A DNA stretch of 64,000 nucleotides from an uncultured Bacteroidales bacterium (GTDB lineage Bacteria; Bacteroidota; Bacteroidia; Bacteroidales; Marinilabiliaceae). A program made the position numbers and the translations under genes. This document shows positions 36,131 to 45,036 of this stretch, in pieces; within the stretch, counting starts at the first letter, position 1; every line of letters begins with the position of its first letter. Below the pieces are notes generated by a model. That model was not told the DNA's origin. It ran no database searches and saw only the letters and a list, made by a program, of their open reading frames with translations. The stretch lies in NCBI GenBank assembly GCA_934717675.1, contig CAKUYZ010000006.1, forward strand, positions 1-64,000. The letters are read 5' to 3'.

Positions 36131-39100
36131 ATGCTAGACAGAATCATACGTTTCTCATTAGAGAACAGGTTGGCCATAGTCATATCGGCCATTCTCATTT
36201 TCCTGGCGGGCCTCTACACGTCCACCACCATGGACGTCGACGTATTCCCCGACCTCAACGCCCCCACCGTCGTCGTCATGACTGAGGCACGCGGCATGGC
36301 CGCCGAGGAGGTGGAGCAGCTCGTCACATTCCCTCTAGAGACGTCTGTCAACGGGGCCACAGGCGTGCGCCGCGTGCGCTCATCGTCCACCACGGGTTTC
36401 TCCGTCGTGTGGGTGGAGTTTGAGTGGGGCACCGACGTCTATCTGGCGCGGCAGATTGTGTCAGAAAAAATAGCCGCCGCGCGCGGCCAGCTGCCCAAGA
36501 CTGTGGGCGACCCCACGCTGGGGCCACAGGCGTCAATCCTTGGCGAGATCATGTTCGTGGCCCTCACGGCAGACAGCACGTCGGCCCGCGACTTGCGCAC
36601 CATGGCCGACTGGACCATACGCCCAAGGCTCTTGGCCACGGGCGGCGTGGCTCAGGTGTCGGTGCTTGGCGGCGACGTGATGGAATATCAGATTCGGGCG
36701 AACTTGGGGCGGATGCGCTCACTTGGCGTGACGCTCGCCGACTTGCGCGAGGCCGTGGACGGCATGAATCTCAACGCCGCCGGCGGCACGCTCTATGAGT
36801 ATGGCAACGAATACATCATCCGCGGCATGACGGCCACGACAGACACCATTGAGATGGCCAAAGCCGCCGTGCGGACGGCAGACGGGAGGTCTCTGACTCT
36901 GGCCGATGTGGCCACCGTGGGCGCAGGGGCCAAGGAGCCTCGCACGGGAGTGGCCTCGCATGACGGACGCCCGGCCGTGTTCCTCACCGTGAGCAAGCAG
37001 CCCGCGGCCAGCACTCTGGACCTGACGACGGAGCTAGACAAGGCACTGGACGCCATAAGGGCCGAGCTTCCGCCCGACGTGAAGATGAGCACCGACATAT
37101 ATCGGCAAGAGAGGTTTATCAACAGCTCGATAGACAATGTGAAAGAGGCCCTCGTGGAGGGTGGCGTCTTTGTGGTCTTGGTGCTCTTCATCTTCCTGAT
37201 GAACGCGCGGACCACCGTCATATCGCTCGTCACCATACCGCTGTCTCTGCTCATGAGCATCTTGACGCTCAAGGTCATGGGTCTCACCATCAACACCATG
37301 AGCCTGGGAGGCATGGCCATTGCAATAGGCTCGCTGGTAGATGACGCCATTGTTGACGTTGAGAACGTCTTCAAGCGGCTGCGCGAAAACGCCGCCTTGC
37401 CGGCCGCCGAGCGCAAGCCCAAGCTGACGGTGGTCTTTGAGGCGTCGCGAGAGGTGCGCCTGCCCATTCTCAACTCCACCCTCATCATCATTGTCAGCTT
37501 CGCGCCGCTCTTCTTCCTCTCGGGCATGGAGGGCCGCATGCTGGCGCCGCTCGGCGCGGCTTTCATCACCTCGCTCGTGGCGTCAACCATCGTGGCTCTC
37601 ACGCTCACCCCCGTCTTGAGCAGCTGGCTCTTGGGTGGCAAGGGGCGCGACACCTGCGAGCCCATTGTGGAGCGGAAGCTTAAAGAGCTGTATTCCCGCG
37701 CCCTGACGTGGGCCATGCGCCGTTGGCGCGGTGTCTTGGCCGGCACGGCCGTGGCGTTGGTGGGGGCGCTGGTCGTCTTCTCGTTCCTTGGGGCCAGCTT
37801 CCTGCCGCCGTTCAACGAGGGCTCTTTCACCATCAACGTCAGCACCTTGCCTGGCGTGTCGCTCGCCGAGTCAGACGCCATAGGCCTCCAGGCCGAGCGC
37901 GCGCTGCTGTCAATCCCAGAGATCAAGACGGTGGGCCGCAAGACGGGGCGCGCGGAGCTAGACGAGCACGCACTGGGCGTCAACGTGTCGGAGATAGAGG
38001 CCCCTTATGAGCTGGGAGAGCGCGGCAAAGACGAGCTGCTGGCCGACATCCGGCGCAAGCTGGGCGAGATTGGCGGCGTGAGCGTAGAGGTGGGCTCGCC
38101 CATATCGCACAGGATAGACGCCATGCTCTCCGGCTCACGCGCCGGCTTGGCCATCAAACTCTTCGGCACAGACCTTAACAAGATGTTTCAGCTCGGCAAC
38201 CAGATAAAGGCGGCCATTTCTGGCATCGAGGGCTTGGCAGACCTCAATGTGGAGCAGCAAGTGGAGCGACCTCAGTTGCAAATAGTGCCGCGCCGCGACA
38301 TGCTTGCCCAATATGGCGTCACGCTGCCAGACTTCGCCAAGGCTGTGGACGTGCTGCTGGCGGGCGAGACAGTCTCCACAGTCTATGAGGGCGAGAGGGC
38401 TTTTGACCTCACCCTGAAAGTCGACGCCGACAGCCGCTCCACGGCCGACCGCATTGCCGACCTGATGGTTGACGGGGCGGCAGGCAAGGTGCCGATGGCC
38501 AGCCTGGCCGACATCCGCTCGGCCATGGGGCCCAACACCATCAACCGCGAGAATGTGGCCCGCAAGATTGTCATCTCGGCCAACGTGGCCGGACGCGACC
38601 TAGTCAGCGTGGTGGACGACGTGCGGCAGGCCGTGGCGAGTGGCGTGAAACTGCCCGAAGGCTACCACGTGGAGTATGGCGGACAGTTTGAGAGCGAGCA
38701 GTCGGCCGCGCGCACGCTGCTGGTGGCGTCGACCCTATCCATACTTATCATCTTCTTGCTGCTCTACAATCAGTTTAAAGACACCGTCCAGGCCGCCGTG
38801 GTGCTTGTCAACCTGCCCCTGGCGCTCATTGGCGGCGTTATGGTCATCTGGCTCACGGGCGGAGTGGTCAGCATCCCGGCCATCATAGGCTTCATCTCGC
38901 TCTTCGGCATAGCCACGCGAAACGGAATGCTGCTCATAGCCCGCTACAACGAGCTGCGGGCCGAAGGGAGCCCCCTCAACGACAGCGTGGCCACAGGCTC
39001 CGCCGACCGCCTCAACCCCATTCTCATGACGGCGCTGACCTCGGCCCTGGCCCTGGTGCCACTGGTGGCGGGCGGAGACCTGCCTGGCAATGAGATCCAG

Positions 39101-39205
39101 AGTCCTATGGCAAAAGTGATTTTGGGCGGGTTGGTCACGTCAACGTTGCTCAACGGCTTCATCGTGCCAATTGTTTACACCCTCATCCACCAAAAAGAGA
39201 AATAA
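36131..39205 (+). CDS. Heavy-metal RND efflux pump (CzcA/CusA-like)
   Basis: This inner-membrane proton-driven pump has 1024 residues and 12 membrane helices in the usual RND layout. The N-terminus (MLDRIIRFSLENRLAIVI) and DVFPDLNAPTVVVMTE are typical of the heavy-metal efflux branch. The helix-4 proton relay reads GSLVDDAIVDVENVFKRL near residue 400, with two adjacent Asp and a Glu, closer to CzcA than to CusA. The adaptor ends 4 bases before and the outer-membrane gene begins 2 bases after, so the three form one operon. Confidence 0.95.
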   Translation: MLDRIIRFSLENRLAIVISAILIFLAGLYTSTTMDVDVFPDLNAPTVVVMTEARGMAAEEVEQLVTFPLETSVNGATGVRRVRSSSTTGFSVVWVEFEWGTDVYLARQIVSEKIAAARGQLPKTVGDPTLGPQASILGEIMFVALTADSTSARDLRTMADWTIRPRLLATGGVAQVSVLGGDVMEYQIRANLGRMRSLGVTLADLREAVDGMNLNAAGGTLYEYGNEYIIRGMTATTDTIEMAKAAVRTADGRSLTLADVATVGAGAKEPRTGVASHDGRPAVFLTVSKQPAASTLDLTTELDKALDAIRAELPPDVKMSTDIYRQERFINSSIDNVKEALVEGGVFVVLVLFIFLMNARTTVISLVTIPLSLLMSILTLKVMGLTINTMSLGGMAIAIGSLVDDAIVDVENVFKRLRENAALPAAERKPKLTVVFEASREVRLPILNSTLIIIVSFAPLFFLSGMEGRMLAPLGAAFITSLVASTIVALTLTPVLSSWLLGGKGRDTCEPIVERKLKELYSRALTWAMRRWRGVLAGTAVALVGALVVFSFLGASFLPPFNEGSFTINVSTLPGVSLAESDAIGLQAERALLSIPEIKTVGRKTGRAELDEHALGVNVSEIEAPYELGERGKDELLADIRRKLGEIGGVSVEVGSPISHRIDAMLSGSRAGLAIKLFGTDLNKMFQLGNQIKAAISGIEGLADLNVEQQVERPQLQIVPRRDMLAQYGVTLPDFAKAVDVLLAGETVSTVYEGERAFDLTLKVDADSRSTADRIADLMVDGAAGKVPMASLADIRSAMGPNTINRENVARKIVISANVAGRDLVSVVDDVRQAVASGVKLPEGYHVEYGGQFESEQSAARTLLVASTLSILIIFLLLYNQFKDTVQAAVVLVNLPLALIGGVMVIWLTGGVVSIPAIIGFISLFGIATRNGMLLIARYNELRAEGSPLNDSVATGSADRLNPILMTALTSALALVPLVAGGDLPGNEIQSPMAKVILGGLVTSTLLNGFIVPIVYTLIHQKEK

Positions 39206-39207
39206 CC

Positions 39208-40365
39208 ATGAAAACCAAGATAATAACAGTCTTTGCCACACTCCTTGGCGCCGCGGTCCAAGCCCAGACCATGGAGCGCGCCCTGGAACTTGTCGAGGCC
39301 AACAACCTTGAGCTCGCGGCCATGAGGCAAGAGACCGACGCCGCCAAGGCGGCCAACGCGGCGGAGCGCAAAATGCCGGACCTGGAGGCCGAAGTAGCCT
39401 ACCTGTGGCCAGGCAGGAAAGACGTGAGCGTGAGCCAGACCCTCGACTGGGCCACCATTGGCGGGCAACGGCGGCGCACGGCCGCGGCCAAAGACTCACT
39501 GGCCGACATCCGCTACGCCGCGGCACGGCAAGAGGTGCTGCTAGAAGCCAAACTGGCCTGCATCAGGCTCACGCACCTCAACCTGCTGCTGCGCAACCGC
39601 CAAGAGCGGGCCGACATGGCCCGCCAAATGGCGCAGACGGCCCGAAAAAGGCTCGCGGCGGGAGACGCCCGACAAACCGACGTGAACAACGCCGAACTGG
39701 CCTACGCCACCGCGCGCAACCAACTGGCCAGGGCGCAGGCCGAGGCCGACGAGACACAAGCGCGCCTGACGGCGCTCAACGGGGGCAAGCCCCTTGAGAT
39801 GACCGACACAGCCTATGCGCCCACGCCACTGCCCGCGCGGTTTGACGACTGGTTCCCCCTCGTGGAAGGGAGACTGCCGCAACTGCTCGCGGCGCAGGCC
39901 GAAGCCAGCGAGGCGCGCCACAGGCAGGCCGAGACTAGGCTCGAAGCCCTGCCCAAGCTGTCAGTGGGCTTCAGGGGTGAGTTTTCGGAGGAGGAGAAAT
40001 ACAAGGGCGTCGCCGTGGGCATAGGGCTGCCGCTGTGGTCCGGCCGAGCCACCCGACGCTCCGCCGCCAAGGCAGCCCGGGCCGCCCAAGCCAAGCAAGC
40101 GGCCAGCCGCGAGCTGACGCGGGCCTCATTGGAGGCGGCGTTCGTCAAGACCCAGACGCTGGGCCGCATAGCCAGCGAGCAGCGCATGACGTTGGAGATG
40201 ACGAGCAACGCCCCCCTGCTGCGCAAAGCCGTCTTGGCCGGCGAGACGTCCGCCACCGAGGCTCTCATGGCCATGAGCCTCTACTTCGAGGCCGCCGAGG
40301 AGGCCCTTATGGCCGAGCGCGACTATCAAGAGGCCCTGGCGCGCCTCACCGCCGCCACCCTCTAG
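39208..40365 (+). CDS. TolC-family outer-membrane efflux protein
   Basis: This 385-residue protein is the likely outer-membrane channel of the efflux system. The signal peptide ends AAVQAQ. Long coiled-coil helices dominate (AALELVEANNLELAAMRQE-like N-terminal segment; AARQEVLLEAKLACIRLTHL; EEALMAERDYQEALARLTA near the end). The two-fold repeat of the family is visible but the protein is short compared with typical CzcC/TolC (about 420-490). No lipobox Cys follows the signal. It closes the operon. Confidence 0.88.
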   Translation: MKTKIITVFATLLGAAVQAQTMERALELVEANNLELAAMRQETDAAKAANAAERKMPDLEAEVAYLWPGRKDVSVSQTLDWATIGGQRRRTAAAKDSLADIRYAAARQEVLLEAKLACIRLTHLNLLLRNRQERADMARQMAQTARKRLAAGDARQTDVNNAELAYATARNQLARAQAEADETQARLTALNGGKPLEMTDTAYAPTPLPARFDDWFPLVEGRLPQLLAAQAEASEARHRQAETRLEALPKLSVGFRGEFSEEEKYKGVAVGIGLPLWSGRATRRSAAKAARAAQAKQAASRELTRASLEAAFVKTQTLGRIASEQRMTLEMTSNAPLLRKAVLAGETSATEALMAMSLYFEAAEEALMAERDYQEALARLTAATL

Positions 40366-40389
40366 CCTCAGACGGGCGCAAAAACGGAC

Positions 40390-40397
40390 TATCTTCG
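40390..40397 (+). promoter_or_regulatory. -7 box of the TrmN6-like gene
   Basis: TATCTTCG lies only 8 bases before the ATG at 40406, so the transcript could be leaderless or have a leader of a few bases. Confidence 0.4.
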
Positions 40398-40405
40398 CGG
40401 CACGT

Positions 40406-41125
40406 ATGAACACATTCTTCCGTTTCAAGCAGTTTGTGGTCCACCAAGACCGCACGGCCATGAAAGTGGGCACCGACGGCGTCCTTCTCGGCGCCATGGC
40501 GCGGCTCGCGCCCGACGCGCCCGCCACGCCGCGGGTTTTGGACATTGGCACCGGCACGGGCCTCATTGCCATCATGCTGGCCCAGCGTTTCGGGCAAGCC
40601 AGCGTGGTGGGCGTGGAGATAGACCCTGACGCGGCGGCCCAGGCGCGGCAAAACTGCGCCAACTCACCTTTCGCCAGCCGCCTGTCCATTGTCGAGGCCG
40701 ACGCCAACGACCTTGCCGACGGCGCGTATGACCTCATCGTGAGCAACCCGCCATACTTCACCAGCTCGCTCCAATGCCCCGATGGGCGACGCAACATGGC
40801 GCGCCACGCCGTGGGGCTGACACGCGGCGGACTGATGGACATCGCCGCGAGGCTCCTCGCCCCACGAGGCCGACTGGCCGTGATTTTGCCCCACGAGGCC
40901 TCCACAGACCTCATTGCCGAGGGGCGACGGGCGGGACTGGAGCCGACCTCCGTCACCACCATCTTCAGCAACAGGCGGAAGCCGCCGCGCAGGGCCGTGT
41001 GCCAATTCGCATGGGCCTCATTGGGCATCGCCGCAGAGGATAATGAGCTGACGCTCCTCAACCCAGACGGCTCCATGACGGCTGACTATAAGGCCGTTGC
41101 GAGTGAGTTTTACTTAGACAAGTAA
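40406..41125 (+). CDS. tRNA1(Val) adenine-37 N6-methyltransferase (YfiC/TrmN6-like)
   Basis: This SAM-dependent methyltransferase has 239 residues. The starting segment FRFKQFVVHQDRTAMKVGTDG is characteristic of this family. SAM-binding motif I is VLDIGTGTGLIA near residue 48. The catalytic NPPYF near 117 marks an N6-adenine methyltransferase. The sequence fits the tRNA family rather than DNA methyltransferases, and no restriction partner is nearby. It probably has its own promoter in the 40-base gap after the efflux operon. Confidence 0.9.
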   Translation: MNTFFRFKQFVVHQDRTAMKVGTDGVLLGAMARLAPDAPATPRVLDIGTGTGLIAIMLAQRFGQASVVGVEIDPDAAAQARQNCANSPFASRLSIVEADANDLADGAYDLIVSNPPYFTSSLQCPDGRRNMARHAVGLTRGGLMDIAARLLAPRGRLAVILPHEASTDLIAEGRRAGLEPTSVTTIFSNRRKPPRRAVCQFAWASLGIAAEDNELTLLNPDGSMTADYKAVASEFYLDK

Positions 41126-41165
41126 TAAATATCGTGCGTGATATAACTCCGCGTGGTTTTCTGCG

Positions 41166-41173
41166 TATATTTG
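41166..41173 (+). promoter_or_regulatory. -7 box of the rubrerythrin gene
   Basis: TATATTTG is an exact match, 86 bases before the ATG at 41260. The leader carries no obvious strong hairpin. Confidence 0.5.
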
Positions 41174-41259
41174 CCGTGTAACAACAAAGAACCACTGCGC
41201 TTCCGAGAGCGAGAGGCCCATGGCCACGCTTGGGGAAGGCTCAAAAAGAAAGAACTACA

Positions 41260-41811
41260 ATGGCAAAATTCATCTGCACAGTATGTGGCTTCGTCTATGA
41301 GGGTGACGAGGCTCCCGCAAAATGCCCGCAGTGCGGCGTTCCAGGCTCCAAGTTCAAGGTGCTTGACGAGAGCGCGGCCCTCAACTTCGAGACCGAGCAC
41401 GTGATTGGCGTGGCCAAGGGTTGCGACGAGGAGATGATCAAAGACCTCAACGCGCACTTCAACGGCGAGTGCTCCGAAGTTGGCATGTACTTGGCCATGA
41501 GCCGCCAAGCCGACCGCGAGGGCTATCCTGAGATTGCCGAGGCGTTCAAGCGATACGCTTTCGAGGAGGCCGAGCACGCCGCCAAATTCGCCGAGCTGCT
41601 TGGCGACGTGGTGTGGGACACCAAGACCAACTTGGAGAAGCGCATGAACGCCGAATCCGGAGCCTGCGCCGACAAATTCCGCATTGCCAAGAGGGCCAAG
41701 GAACTTGGGCTCGACGCCATCCACGACACCGTCCACGAGATGGCCAAAGACGAGGCTCGCCACGGGCAGGGCTTCTACGGCCTCTTCAACCGCTACTTCG
41801 GCAAGAAGTAG
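41260..41811 (+). CDS. Rubrerythrin with N-terminal rubredoxin domain
   Basis: This peroxide-reducing di-iron protein has 183 residues, starting at ATG 41260 (MAKFICTVCG). The rubredoxin iron site uses Cys6, Cys9, Cys22 and Cys25 at the N-terminus. The ferritin-like four-helix domain follows, with iron ligands in NGECSEVGMYL, FEEAEHAAKF, and MAKDEARHGQGF. In classical rubrerythrin the rubredoxin is C-terminal; here the order is reversed and nothing follows the helical domain. It is a stand-alone unit with its own -7 box and terminator, fitting protection of an anaerobe from hydrogen peroxide. Confidence 0.94.
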   Translation: MAKFICTVCGFVYEGDEAPAKCPQCGVPGSKFKVLDESAALNFETEHVIGVAKGCDEEMIKDLNAHFNGECSEVGMYLAMSRQADREGYPEIAEAFKRYAFEEAEHAAKFAELLGDVVWDTKTNLEKRMNAESGACADKFRIAKRAKELGLDAIHDTVHEMAKDEARHGQGFYGLFNRYFGKK

Positions 41812-41833
41812 GCCACGACTAGCGCCGGGAGAC

Positions 41834-41880
41834 AAGCCGCGCCGGGGGCACCGCAAGAGTGCCATCCGGCGCGGCTTTTT
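41834..41880 (+). terminator. Terminator after rubrerythrin
   Basis: A 12-bp perfect stem (AAGCCGCGCCGG with CCGGCGCGGCTT) has an inner GGCA/TGCC helix and ends in TTTTT. Confidence 0.9.
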
Positions 41881-41935
41881 GTCATGCGCCGGCGCATGGC
41901 GAGGCCAAGGGGCGGGGAGCATGGCGATGTTTTGC

Positions 41936-41943
41936 TATATTTG
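41936..41943 (+). promoter_or_regulatory. -7 box of rpoN
   Basis: TATATTTG lies 32 bases before the rpoN ATG and downstream of the rubrerythrin terminator. A -33 element is not evident. Confidence 0.5.
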
Positions 41944-41974
41944 TACCCGCATCCCTACCAATCAAAGAGTAGAC

Positions 41975-43441
41975 ATGGCCATCAACCAAAGCATGCAGCT
42001 CAAGCTGCAGCAAAAGCTCTCCCCTATGCAGATCCAGCTCATAAAACTGCTGGAGATTCCCACCGTGCAGATGGAGCAGCGCATAAAAGAGGAGATTGAG
42101 TCAAACCCAGTCTTGGAAGTGGACGAGGAAGCCACAAGGCGCGAAGAGGAGGCCGACCCCGAGCCACAGATCAACGCAGCGCAAGACCAGCAGCCCGACG
42201 ATACCACCATAGAGGGCTACCTGCTCAACGAAGACATCCCCGCCTACAAGCTCCAGGCCAATAACCACAGCGACGACGACAAGCGCGACAGCGTGCCATA
42301 TTCCGAGGCCTCGTCATTCTACGAGCACCTGGAGGGCCAAGTGGGCCTGCACGACTTTGACGAGAGGCAGCAGAAAATTGCCGGATACATAATAGGGAAC
42401 ATTGACGAAGACGGCTATCTGCGCCGCAGCGTGGAAAACATCGCGGACGACGCCTCATTCGCCCTCAACGAGGAAGTGACCGACGCCGAGGTGCAGGCCG
42501 TGCTCAATGAGGTGCAACAGATGGACCCGCCCGGCGTTGGGGCGAGAGACCTCCGCGAGTGCCTGCTGCTGCAACTCCGCAAGGCCCACGACCAGCAAGA
42601 CCCCGCAGTGCAGACGGCCATAGAGGTGTTGGAACAGTGCTTTGACGAGTTCTCGCGCCACCATTATGACAAGATCACGCGCAAGCTCCGCATATCTGAC
42701 GAGCAGCTCAAAGAGGCCACCGCGCAAATCTTGCGCCTCAACCCCAAGCCTGGCAGCGCCTATGGCGGCGGAGCGGCGCGCCAGTCTCCGCACGTGACGC
42801 CAGACTTCATCATAGACTATGACAATGGCGAGCTCGGCTTCCACCTCAACCGCCGCAACGAGCCGGAACTCAAGATAAGCCGGACATATGCCGACATGCT
42901 CCGCGAATATGCCACCAACAAGGCCAACCAGTCGCAAGAGCAGCGAGACGCCGCCACGTTCGTCAAAGAGAAGGTGAAATCAGCGCAATGGTTCATCGAC
43001 GCCATAAAGCAGAGGCGCAACACCCTCACGCTCGTCATGCAGGCCATAATGGACTATCAGGGCGACTACTTCATAGACGGCGACGAGAAGAAGCTGAAAC
43101 CCATGATTCTCAAAGACATTGCCGACCGCACGGGGCTTGACGTCTCAACGGTCTCGAGGGTGTCAAACAGCAAATATGTCCAGACGCCGTTCGGCATCTA
43201 CCCGCTCAAATACTTCTTCTCCGAAGCCGTGCAGAACGCTGATGGCGACGACGTCTCCACCCGCGAGGTGAAGAGCATCCTCAAAGAGGCCATAGACAAC
43301 GAAGACAAGCGGCAACCGCTCACAGACGAGAAACTGGTGGAGCTGCTGGCGCAGAAGTCATACAACATTGCCCGGCGGACGGTGGCCAAATACAGGGAGC
43401 AGATGGGCATTGCCGTGGCCAGGCTCCGCAAGCAGCTTTAG
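41975..43441 (+). CDS. rpoN: RNA polymerase sigma-54 factor
   Basis: This is the alternative sigma factor that needs AAA+ activators; 488 residues from ATG 41975 (MAINQSMQLKLQQKLSPMQI). The Gln-rich activator-interaction region I occupies the first 50 residues. The acidic region II (about 50-120), core-binding domain, helix-turn-helix (DIADRTGLDVSTVSRV, about 385) and the C-terminal RpoN box ARRTVAKYRE (about 464) are all present. The frame extends upstream to 41684, but that would run through the rubrerythrin terminator. No enhancer-binding activator is visible in the window. Confidence 0.96.
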   Translation: MAINQSMQLKLQQKLSPMQIQLIKLLEIPTVQMEQRIKEEIESNPVLEVDEEATRREEEADPEPQINAAQDQQPDDTTIEGYLLNEDIPAYKLQANNHSDDDKRDSVPYSEASSFYEHLEGQVGLHDFDERQQKIAGYIIGNIDEDGYLRRSVENIADDASFALNEEVTDAEVQAVLNEVQQMDPPGVGARDLRECLLLQLRKAHDQQDPAVQTAIEVLEQCFDEFSRHHYDKITRKLRISDEQLKEATAQILRLNPKPGSAYGGGAARQSPHVTPDFIIDYDNGELGFHLNRRNEPELKISRTYADMLREYATNKANQSQEQRDAATFVKEKVKSAQWFIDAIKQRRNTLTLVMQAIMDYQGDYFIDGDEKKLKPMILKDIADRTGLDVSTVSRVSNSKYVQTPFGIYPLKYFFSEAVQNADGDDVSTREVKSILKEAIDNEDKRQPLTDEKLVELLAQKSYNIARRTVAKYREQMGIAVARLRKQL

Positions 43442-43449
43442 GCGTGGGA

Positions 43450-44100
43450 ATGAGCATGGCATACCAAAGGCAAATGGCCGCAGCGGCCTCAAAAGTCGTC
43501 ACGGTGCTGCTCCACCCGCTGCTGATGCCCGTCTACTGCACCCTGCTGACGCTCTTCGGCCCCACACCCTATGGCGGCCTGCCCCACGACATCAACGTCA
43601 GGGTGCTGCGCGCCGTGGGCATCTTCGCGTGCGCCAACCCTCTCATGGTCATTGGCGCGTTCATCATCATGGGCAAGGTGAGCGAGCTGGAGATGCCGTC
43701 TCGGGCCGAGAGGGTGTGGCCCTTGTTGGCTTCGGGATGCGCCATAGGGCTGTCTCTGCTGGCGCTCAACGTGCACAACACCCCGCGCCCGCTCCTGGGC
43801 ATGATTCTGGGCGAGAGCCTGGCCCTGCTCCTTGCGGGCCTCTGCTCCTTGCGGTGGAAGGTGAGCCTCCACACCATAGGCTCCGGCGCCCTGCTGGCCT
43901 ATGTGAGCGTGACGGGCATGGCCTACCGCCTCGACTTCGCCCCGTGGGCGGCGGCGGCTTTCGTCTGCGCCGGACTCACCGCGTGGGCGCGCCTCTACGC
44001 CAATGCGCACACGTGGCGCCAGCTCTTGGGCGGATATGCCGTGGGAGTCATCGTGATGGGCGTCACAATGAACATGGTCATGTCTCGCCCCGTGCTGTGA
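43450..44100 (+). CDS. PAP2-like integral membrane protein
   Basis: This membrane protein has 216 residues and five or six hydrophobic helices. Near residues 138-145 it has SLHTIGSG and near 181 ARLYANAHTWRQLLGGY. These resemble, in degenerate form, the SGH and SRxxxxxHxxxD motifs of PAP2 phosphatases, but the catalytic Asp is replaced. It is likely a PAP2-superfamily relative. ATG 43450 is chosen over the GTG at 43444; it begins 8 bases after rpoN. ispD follows 37 bases later. The substrate, possibly a polyprenyl or lipid phosphate, is inference. Confidence 0.7.
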   Translation: MSMAYQRQMAAAASKVVTVLLHPLLMPVYCTLLTLFGPTPYGGLPHDINVRVLRAVGIFACANPLMVIGAFIIMGKVSELEMPSRAERVWPLLASGCAIGLSLLALNVHNTPRPLLGMILGESLALLLAGLCSLRWKVSLHTIGSGALLAYVSVTGMAYRLDFAPWAAAAFVCAGLTAWARLYANAHTWRQLLGGYAVGVIVMGVTMNMVMSRPVL

Positions 44101-44137
44101 CACCGGGTTCTCGCTAGCGGGCATAAAAAGAAATCTG

Positions 44138-44797
44138 ATGGACAAGTTAGTCATAATAGTGGCGGGCGGCAGCGGCTCCCGCATGGGCGCGGCCGTGCCC
44201 AAGCAGTTCCTCGACCTGGGCGGGCGTCCCGTCTTGATGCGCACCATAGACGCCTTCGCTGCCATAGATGGCATGAGGGTGGTGGTGGTCTTGCCCCAAG
44301 ACCAGATGGGGGCGTGGGCCGCGCTGTGCCGCGAGCACTCGTTCGCCGCGCCGCATGACATTGCCGAGGGAGGGGGCTCGCGCCACGAGAGCGTCAAAAA
44401 CGGTCTAGCCCTCTGGCGCGGCGAGGCCCTGGTGGGCGTACACGATGGCGTGCGGCCGCTCGTGAGCCGCGAGACCATAGAGCGGTGCTACGCCGAGGCC
44501 GCCACGTTCGGCACTGCCATACCCGCACTGCCGTCGGTAGAGTCGGTCAGGATTGTCGCCCCCGACGGCGCGAGCCGCGCCGTAGACCGGCGCACGGTCA
44601 TGATGGTGCAGACGCCGCAGGTGTTCAGAGCAGACATCTTGCGGCCCGCCTACGCGCTGCCAAACTCGCCACTGTTCACTGACGACGCCAGCGTGGTGGA
44701 GGCGGCGGGCGCAGCAATCCACATCACCGAGGGCCAGAGAGGCAACATCAAGCTCACCACGCCAGACGACATGAGGGCCGCCCTTGCCGCCATATAA
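44138..44797 (+). CDS. ispD: 2-C-methyl-D-erythritol 4-phosphate cytidylyltransferase
   Basis: IspD activates MEP with CTP in the non-mevalonate isoprenoid pathway; 219 residues. It has the nucleotide-binding signature VAGGSGSRMGAAVPKQF at residues 8-24, the VHDGVRPLVS motif near 103 and QTPQVFR near 154. Other MEP-pathway genes are not in the window. It lies in an apparent rpoN-PAP2-ispD run with short gaps. Confidence 0.95.
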   Translation: MDKLVIIVAGGSGSRMGAAVPKQFLDLGGRPVLMRTIDAFAAIDGMRVVVVLPQDQMGAWAALCREHSFAAPHDIAEGGGSRHESVKNGLALWRGEALVGVHDGVRPLVSRETIERCYAEAATFGTAIPALPSVESVRIVAPDGASRAVDRRTVMMVQTPQVFRADILRPAYALPNSPLFTDDASVVEAAGAAIHITEGQRGNIKLTTPDDMRAALAAI

Positions 44798-44812
44798 CGA
44801 AAGTGAACGCAC

Positions 44813-44843
44813 CTTGCTTTTAAGGCGAAATGTAATATATTTG
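44813..44843 (+). promoter_or_regulatory. Promoter of the acyl ligase gene
   Basis: CTTG at 44813-44816 and TATATTTG at 44836-44843 are separated by 19 bases, the best -33/-7 pair in the window. The ATG is at 45037, leaving a GC-rich leader of about 187 bases. Confidence 0.65.
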
Positions 44844-44849
44844 CAAAGG

Positions 44850-45036
44850 TGCGGCGATTACGTATTTCGCCACGCGCATACGCCACACAAGGCGAACCTG
44901 GGCGCAATTCTCAGGGCCACTGCCCCCCACTAGCGCGTCATGCAGAACGGAAGCAGCGGCGCGGCGCGCCACCCTCGCCGGGCGGAGGCTGCGGCGTTGG
45001 CGTGCGCCCACGTGGCGGCGGCAAGAAAGCAGAATA
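44850..45036 (+). promoter_or_regulatory. GC-rich structured leader of the acyl ligase gene
   Basis: This leader includes a 6-bp hairpin CCTGGG/CTCAGG (around 44898-44916), an overlapping GGGC/GCCC pair, and dense GC repeats from 44958 to 45026. I could not match it to a known riboswitch class. Confidence 0.3.

Noticed and set aside
41684..41974. N-terminal extension of sigma-54
   Set aside because: It overlaps the rubrerythrin gene and its terminator; the conserved Gln-rich start is at 41975.
44850..45036. Known riboswitch upstream of the acyl ligase gene
   Set aside because: No TPP, FMN, SAM or cobalamin core motif could be recognised; kept only as an unassigned structured leader.
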